Origin: Eubacteriaceae bacterium
Lineage (GTDB): Bacteria > Bacillota_A > Clostridia > Eubacteriales > Anaerofustaceae
Direction of reading: 5' to 3'
Length of the DNA stretch: 9,392 nucleotides
Assembly (NCBI GenBank): GCA_031280495.1
Contig: JAITGT010000085.1
Span: forward strand, 1-9,392
In this document: one piece after another, positions 5,734 through 9,392 of the stretch
Layout: each line of letters starts with the position of its first letter
Numbering within the stretch: position 1 is the stretch's first letter
The notes under the pieces: model-generated
Database searches by the model: none
What the model saw: the letters and a program-made list of their open reading frames with translations, nothing else
What the model was told of the DNA's origin: nothing
Position numbers and translations under genes: made by a program

Positions 5734-7047
5734 CTATCTTGCTACGTCCCTGTCGTCAAAGACATCACCGCACTCGGGGCAGAATTTTGGCGGGTTTTGG
5801 GGATCGCTCGGCTCCCACCCGCACTTGTCGCATTTGTACGTCAGCTCGTTTGCTGGCTTCGGCTTTCCGCATTCTGCGCAAAATTTGCCCTTATTCACAG
5901 CGCCGCAGTTTGGGCATTTCCAGCCGGATTCAGCTGGCTTTGGGTTTCCGCATGTTTGGCAAAATTTGCCCGTGTTCTTTTCTCCGCATGAACAGACCCA
6001 TTCGCCTGCGCGGCTCTCCTGGGCTTGCTGCTCTTTTTTTGAAGCCGCGAGGCCAAACAATTCGCTAGCGTTTGCCCCGCCGGCCCCTTGGGCCATGTTC
6101 ATCCCCATAAAGCCAGTGAAGGCTCCGCCTTGGTTCTCTGCCGCTTTTTTCATCGCGTCTGCCTGCGCTTCTATTAGCGTTGCGCCCGCTAGGCCTGGAT
6201 CGCGCAGGGCAGCGCTCTTTTGAAGCTGCTTAATAAGATCTTCGTCTTCTTTTGAAGCAGTGGCTGAGTTAATTCCGAAAGACGCAATAGCGATGCCCCT
6301 CGTCTGAATCCATTTTTTTGAGAGCACGTCGTTCAGTGCATCTGCAAGCTCCATTGTATGCCCTGGCAGGGCGCTGTAGCGGATGCCCATTTCAGAGAGG
6401 CGCGCGAACGCGGGCTGCAGAGCGGTAAGGACTTCGCTTTTGAGCATGCTTTCAATCGCGTTGACTGCGAATTCCTTTTCTACGTTGCCGCAAACGTTCT
6501 TGTAGAAAAGGAGGGGGTCTGTAATGCGGAAAGAATATTCGCCATTGCAGCGGATGGCAATGTCAACATCAAGGCCAATATTTCTGTCGACAACGCGAAA
6601 GGGCACAGGGGTTGCCGTGCCGTATTTGTTGCCCATGATCTCTTTCGTATTAAAGAAGTAGATCCTTTGATCCTTTGCCGCCTGCCCCCCAAAGCCAAAG
6701 CGAATTTTCATTTTCTCGAAGGTGCCAAGAATCCCCTTTCCCAAGCCTCCGTAGAAAATGCTTGGCTCTGTGGATGTGTCATAGATGAATTCCCCAGGCT
6801 CTGCCGACAGATCAACGACTGCCCCCTGATCTACAATGATCATGCACTGCCCTTCGTTGACTGCTATTATTGAGCCGTTTGAAATGACGTTTTCGGATCC
6901 TTTTTTATTGGAAGAGCGTTTGTCTGCGCGCTTTTGCCCCTTTGCCGCAAGTACATTTGACGGCAGGGAGCCACAATAAAAGTATTCCCTCCACTCATCA
7001 GCCAGAACGCCTCCTACGGCGCCGGCAATCGCTTTGATTAGCCCCAT
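5734..7047 (-). CDS. SPFH-domain protein with three C-terminal zinc ribbons (YdjI-like)
   Basis: This 437-residue protein belongs to the SPFH group labelled virion core protein-like and related to B. subtilis YdjI. The SPFH region runs from about 55 to 265, starting NGSIIAVNEGQCMIIVDQG (57-75) and including PVPFRVVDRN (147-156) and YSFRITDPLLFY (171-182). A helical region follows (265-305), then a Gly/Met/Ala-rich linker (306-330). Three zinc ribbons finish the chain: Cys352/354 with 363/366, Cys378/381 with 390/393, and Cys406/409 with 423/426. The first uses CxC rather than CxxC. Residues 35-55 form a basic insert (KGQKRADKRSSNKK) before the SPFH core. SPFH proteins form membrane-associated oligomers. 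AGGAGGT lies directly upstream, and a 25-bp gap separates it from the preceding ORF. Confidence 0.87.
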   Translation of the reverse strand: MGLIKAIAGAVGGVLADEWREYFYCGSLPSNVLAAKGQKRADKRSSNKKGSENVISNGSIIAVNEGQCMIIVDQGAVVDLSAEPGEFIYDTSTEPSIFYGGLGKGILGTFEKMKIRFGFGGQAAKDQRIYFFNTKEIMGNKYGTATPVPFRVVDRNIGLDVDIAIRCNGEYSFRITDPLLFYKNVCGNVEKEFAVNAIESMLKSEVLTALQPAFARLSEMGIRYSALPGHTMELADALNDVLSKKWIQTRGIAIASFGINSATASKEDEDLIKQLQKSAALRDPGLAGATLIEAQADAMKKAAENQGGAFTGFMGMNMAQGAGGANASELFGLAASKKEQQAQESRAGEWVCSCGEKNTGKFCQTCGNPKPAESGWKCPNCGAVNKGKFCAECGKPKPANELTYKCDKCGWEPSDPQNPPKFCPECGDVFDDRDVAR

Positions 7048-7072
7048 GTGACCTCCTAATTATTCTTGCCCG

Positions 7073-7768
7073 CTACCACTTTTCTTTTGTGTGCTCCGCG
7101 AGCCTTCTAAAAAAACCGGGCGACGCTTTCTCCATGTCTTCCGGGTGCGCAATGACAATATGTTCATCAGAAATGAGGGATGCAAGGGCGAGCATAAAAC
7201 CAGCGGCGGCGCCATTCGCCACAGGCTGCCCTCCATCTACTTTTCCTTTCGGAAAAATCCGCAGGCGATCTTCAGACATCTCGCTTCCGACATGCAGGGC
7301 TGAAAGAATGCGCGCTGTGCATGCTGCATCTTCGCGGAAGCGGGGATCGTCAATTTCAGCCGTGAAAAGCTCAAAGCCAGAACAGGCAGCGATGGCAATT
7401 AGTGGCAGGCATGGCCCCAATGCGCTTGCTTGCAGAACGACGCTGTTTTCGTAAGAACCGCAAAAGTCGCATCCATATGAGTGGGAGGAAATAGAAAAGC
7501 CAAGCCTCTGCATGGCTGAAAAAAACCCCTTGTTTTCGACAAGGAATGAGTAAGTAATCCCCTGCACGCTCACATCGCTGCCAAATGTCGAGGCCAGAAG
7601 CCAAAAGTAAGTTTCAAAAGGTATGCCGCCGACAGGCGGTGTCTGCGGCAGAACGATTCCAGCTAGTCGGGACGGCTTGAGCCTATATCCTGCTGATGCC
7701 ATGGCAGCCGCGCTATCGCTCGAAAGCGAAATTGCTCTCCTTGTTAGATTTTTAGCCCATCTGCACAC
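7073..7768 (-). CDS. Degenerate EPSP synthase-like fragment, C-terminal lobe only
   Basis: This open frame of 231 codons resembles the C-terminal lobe of AroA (EPSP synthase, shikimate pathway) in order and spacing. ETYFWLLASTFGSDVSVQGI (52-71) matches the DASSASYF strand-helix, FFSAMQRLGF (82-91) the VLEKMGA helix, LGPCLPLIAIAACSGFEL (117-134) the IPDAAMTIATAALFAKG helix, and MEKASPGFFRRLAEH (212-226) the AKTFPDYFEQL end. Catalytic blocks are lost: KETDR reads FREDAAC and the NDHRMA block reads PVANGAAA; only the late Lys (214) remains. The N-lobe is absent, so the protein is about half the usual 430 residues. It is probably an inactive relic or a repurposed fragment. The GTG at 7768 has no ribosome site. 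AAGGAG at 7742-7737 precedes only an ATT, and the first in-frame ATG is at 7702. Confidence 0.6.
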   Translation of the reverse strand: MCRWAKNLTRRAISLSSDSAAAMASAGYRLKPSRLAGIVLPQTPPVGGIPFETYFWLLASTFGSDVSVQGITYSFLVENKGFFSAMQRLGFSISSHSYGCDFCGSYENSVVLQASALGPCLPLIAIAACSGFELFTAEIDDPRFREDAACTARILSALHVGSEMSEDRLRIFPKGKVDGGQPVANGAAAGFMLALASLISDEHIVIAHPEDMEKASPGFFRRLAEHTKEKW

Positions 7769-7789
7769 TTTATGCGCAGCAGCAAACCA

Positions 7790-7818
7790 ATCATAAAGGA
7801 TTCATGGGTTTATGTCAA
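7790..7818 (-). promoter_or_regulatory. Near-consensus sigma-70 promoter for the EPSPS-like/SPFH/zinc-ribbon/TPM cluster
   Basis: On the minus strand TTGACA (7818-7813), a 17-bp spacer and TATGAT (7795-7790) match 11 of 12 consensus bases at optimal spacing. Transcription would begin near 7783, just before the GTG at 7768, and could run through all four minus-strand genes, whose gaps are 25, 9 and 13 bp. The promoter looks housekeeping in type. The envelope-stress (sigma-W type) signals known for the B. subtilis relative are not seen here. Confidence 0.65.
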
Positions 7819-8567
7819 GTTGGGCATCCAATCGGAAGTGGCGCATTGTATGAAATAAGCTTTTTGTATGGCGCACCCACTGAAACAAGGGCAAAATCAG
7901 CGGCATTCGGTATCATGCGCGTGCTTTACAGCAGCTACATCGCAGCGGCGGGGCCGTGGGATGCCCTATTTTTTTGGCGCCTTGCTGCGTCCTTTCCCCT
8001 GCAGTGTCTGGTTTGCCATTTTGCTTCTGGCATTACGTTCTTCTTCTCTCCCAACAAGCTGGTCCCGCTTTCTTAACTGTACTGCATATTCGCTTGTCAG
8101 CATGCCGTAAAAGAACACAGAAGCGAACTCCAGCCCCTCAAGCCACATAGCTTCAAACATTCGCCCTTCGCAAGCGAAGCAGTCTTTGCTGAGTAGGCGC
8201 GCCGCTGCAGCCAAAGCAGGGCCCAAAGCGCCTGGGATCCGATTTCTGATCACTGGTGGCGGCATCGAGGCGGGCTGTTCCAACCAACCCTGTTAGCAGA
8301 AATGGGCGCTGTGCACTGCTGCGAAACCGTGGAACGCGCCGTTTCCGCTCAGTATAATATTGTGCCGGCTGCCTTCGCGTTCTATTGCAATAATATGCTC
8401 TTAAAAGGCAATTGCGTGACAAGCGGAAAGGAGGCTCTGCCAAGGGCCCTTGCCGTTGTTTCCGCGATCTGAATCTTTGCTGCGCTCCCATAGCGCGCCT
8501 GCAGATATAGTATGCCCGAAACACTGCGCCGCTATTTTAAGAGGCGCCGCGAGGGGAGGGCAAATTC
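7819..8567. other. Stretch of about 750 bp without an intact gene
   Basis: No frame on either strand has a convincing start, ribosome site and length. The minus strand shows short protein-like stretches that move between frames (see the decayed-gene entry). A separate piece downstream of those begins MIPNAADFALVSVGAPYKKL and stops after about 33 residues. On the plus strand one frame is open from 8197 to 8472 with an ATG at 8302, giving MGAVHCCETVERAVSAQYN and so on, about 56 residues from that ATG; I do not recognise it and no ribosome site precedes it. A plus-strand TATAAT at 8353-8358 lacks a good -35 box. Confidence 0.5.
7966..8520 (-). pseudogene. Possible decayed minus-strand gene of unknown identity
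   Basis: Reading from 8520 downward, one frame gives SGILYLQARYGSAAKIQIAE and continues to LPFKSILLQ before a stop. A second gives EHIIAIEREGSRHNIILSGN and AFHGFAAVHSAHF before a stop. A third gives PFLLTGLVGTARLDAATSDQ. The longest piece (8283-7966, TTG start, 105 codons) contains IPGALGPALAAAARLL and MFEAMWLEGLEFASVFFYGM before a basic tail. Joined end to end these look like one protein interrupted by at least three frame changes. I cannot name the family, and a chance effect of base composition is possible. The longest piece might alternatively be a small real gene, but only a weak AGGG precedes its TTG. Confidence 0.2.
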
Positions 8568-8588
8568 ATGAAAGCTGACTTTTTCTCC

Positions 8589-8617
8589 TTCATTACGCGT
8601 ATCATACAGGATATAAT
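8589..8617 (+). promoter_or_regulatory. Possible promoter for the cyclophilin gene
   Basis: A perfect TATAAT (8612-8617) lies 17 bp after a poor -35 element TTCATT (8589-8594). Transcription would start near 8624, giving a very short leader that begins at the GCGGAGG ribosome site before the ATG at 8640. If it is used, the longer in-frame start at 8568 could not be translated from this mRNA. Confidence 0.35.
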
Positions 8618-8639
8618 GAAAAGCGGAGGACAGTTTTAT

Positions 8640-9110
8640 ATGGTCACAGTAAAAATCAAGGGGTTAGGCGACATCAAAATTGAGCTAGACAAATCTGCTG
8701 CCCCCATCACTGCTGAAAATTTCGAATCACTGGTGGGGAGCGGATTTTACGACGGCCTGACATTCCATCGCGTCATCAAAGGGTTCATGATACAGGGTGG
8801 CGATCCCCGCGGAGACGGAACTGGAGGGGCAAAAAACAGAATTAAAGGTGAATTTTCCTCAAATGGCGTAAACAACCCGCTTTCTCATCAAAGAGGGGTA
8901 GTTTCCATGGCGCGCTCGCAGGATCCAGACAGCGCCAGCTGCCAATTTTTCATAGTGCACCAGACATCTCCGCATTTGGATGGCAACTACGCCGCATTTG
9001 GCAAGATCGTGGAGGGAATGGACGTGGTTGACAAAATTGCTGAGACTCCTACTGGCAGAAACGACAATCCTGTTGAGCCAGTCGTCATCGAAAAGGCGTA
9101 CCTGGAGTAA
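8640..9110 (+). CDS. Cyclophilin-type peptidyl-prolyl cis-trans isomerase
   Basis: This cytosolic-type cyclophilin of 156 residues speeds cis-trans isomerisation of Xaa-Pro bonds in folding proteins. The core is complete: [19 protein letters not shown] (22-40), the active-site block [15 protein letters not shown] (42-56) with catalytic Arg44 and Gln52, [19 protein letters not shown] (86-104) and [20 protein letters not shown] (110-129). The usual Trp of eukaryotic cyclophilins is Leu113, as in many bacterial forms. I chose 8640 because GCGGAGG sits about 10 nt upstream and the family fold starts there. A longer in-frame start at 8568 also has a strong AGGGGAGGG site 7 nt upstream. It would add 24 residues ([20 protein letters not shown] and four more) that are somewhat hydrophobic but do not form a clear signal peptide. 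The gene stands alone on its strand. Confidence 0.88.
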   Translation: MVTVKIKGLGDIKIELDKSAAPITAENFESLVGSGFYDGLTFHRVIKGFMIQGGDPRGDGTGGAKNRIKGEFSSNGVNNPLSHQRGVVSMARSQDPDSASCQFFIVHQTSPHLDGNYAAFGKIVEGMDVVDKIAETPTGRNDNPVEPVVIEKAYLE

Positions 9111-9165
9111 AGGGCGGGTTCTTAGCAGCGCAGTCAGTTTTTTCTGCCTCTAGGTCGTCTTTCAG

Positions 9166-9194
9166 TTGAAAGAGGGGCAGGGATGTGGTAATAT
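9166..9194 (+). promoter_or_regulatory. Promoter of the tRNA-Gly gene
   Basis: TTGAAA (9166-9171), a 17-bp spacer and TAATAT (9189-9194) preceded by TGG form an extended -10 promoter. The predicted start near 9201 lies only a few bases before the tRNA. The -35 box is inside a perfect 7-bp inverted repeat, TCTTTCA-GT-TGAAAGA (9158-9173). Confidence 0.65.
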
Positions 9195-9204
9195 TAAGGC
9201 GATT

Positions 9205-9278
9205 GCAGGTGTAGCTCAATGGCAGAGCATTGGCTTCCCAAGCCAGTTACGAGGGTTCGATTCCCTTCACCTGCTCCA
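9205..9278 (+). tRNA. tRNA-Gly (anticodon CCC)
   Basis: A 74-nt cloverleaf can be folded by eye. The acceptor stem pairs GCAGGTG (9205-9211) with CACCTGC before a discriminator T and an encoded CCA (9276-9278). The D arm is GCTC/GAGC, the anticodon stem is TTGGC/GCCAG around the loop TTCCCAA, and the T arm carries GGTTCGATTCC. The anticodon CCC reads GGG glycine codons. The gene has its own promoter and terminator, so it appears to be a single-tRNA unit. Confidence 0.95.
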
Positions 9279-9307
9279 TATTACTCAACAGTCGTTGATA
9301 CAATCAA

Positions 9308-9334
9308 TTCGTCGTGGTTCACGGCGGATTTTTT
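9308..9334 (+). terminator. Rho-independent terminator after tRNA-Gly
   Basis: CGTCGTG (9310-9316) pairs with CACGGCG (9320-9326) around a three-base loop, with one G-U pair; two more weak pairs (including a T-G wobble) can extend the base. Six T follow (9329-9334). It lies about 30 nt after the tRNA CCA end and is the natural end of that transcript. Confidence 0.7.
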
Positions 9335-9392
9335 GTTTGTAAACGCTGATGTAGCGGGCTTTTTCTGGTTTGGCTTCGCGAAAACCTGCACC

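Noticed and set aside
5633..6223. A 196-codon plus-strand frame rich in Phe, His and Ala across the zinc-ribbon genes
   Set aside because: Its repeated PQFGHL-like pattern is the complement of repeated Cys-rich zinc-ribbon codons on the other strand, not a real repeat protein.
12..8934. Repeated GGATCC hexamers (about seven across the window)
   Set aside because: Somewhat more than chance, but scattered inside unrelated genes with no common context; not a repeat family.
9343..9364. A second terminator-like hairpin (CGCT-GATGT-AGCG then a T run) after the tRNA terminator
   Set aside because: The stem is only 4 bp and there is a GGC between stem and T run; too weak to annotate beside the better terminator at 9308-9334.
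1..9392. A CRISPR array, phage-defence cassette or integrase system
   Set aside because: No spaced direct repeats, nuclease, restriction or integrase motifs were seen, and the tRNA 3' end is not repeated inside the window.

Overview
The window is about 9.4 kb of mid-GC (roughly half G+C by eye) bacterial chromosome. Genes have strong AGGAGG-type ribosome binding sites and near-consensus sigma-70 promoters. The mix of a YdjG/YdjH/YdjI-like membrane module, a split short-chain ChrA pair and a CCA-encoding tRNA gene fits a Firmicute or a mid-GC actinobacterium, for example Coriobacteriia. I cannot decide the lineage from the sequence alone.

Layout, left to right. Positions 1-117 look like the right end of an insertion sequence, possibly IS256-like: a transposase tail whose stop codon lies in the terminal repeat. 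Next is a minus-strand O-acetylhomoserine sulfhydrylase gene (metY type). Between it and a minus-strand membrane-anchored J-domain protein lies an isolated plus-strand promoter followed about 75 nt later by a Rho-independent terminator, with no ORF between them: a candidate small RNA. Divergent from the J-protein gene are two overlapping plus-strand genes for the halves of a chromate-transporter-family (CHR) protein. The second half-gene runs tail to tail, with overlapping stop codons, into a minus-strand gene cluster.

That cluster (7768 down to 3798) reads, in transcription order: a degenerate EPSP-synthase-like fragment, an SPFH protein with three C-terminal zinc ribbons, a double zinc-ribbon membrane protein, and a secreted or membrane-anchored TPM-domain protein. 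The last three correspond in domain content to B. subtilis YdjI, YdjG and YdjH, which work with the phage-shock protein PspA at the membrane. Here the order is different and no pspA is present. A TTGACA-N17-TATGAT promoter sits just upstream of the EPSPS-like fragment and probably drives the whole cluster.

Positions 7819-8567 hold no convincing intact gene, only short protein-like fragments in shifting minus-strand frames, suggesting decay. The right end carries a cyclophilin-type peptidyl-prolyl isomerase and a tRNA-Gly(CCC) gene with its own extended -10 promoter and terminator.

The most unusual items are the orphan promoter/terminator unit at 1643-1753, the EPSPS-like fragment that lacks most catalytic motifs yet keeps an open frame behind a strong promoter, and the PspA-less SPFH/zinc-ribbon/TPM module.
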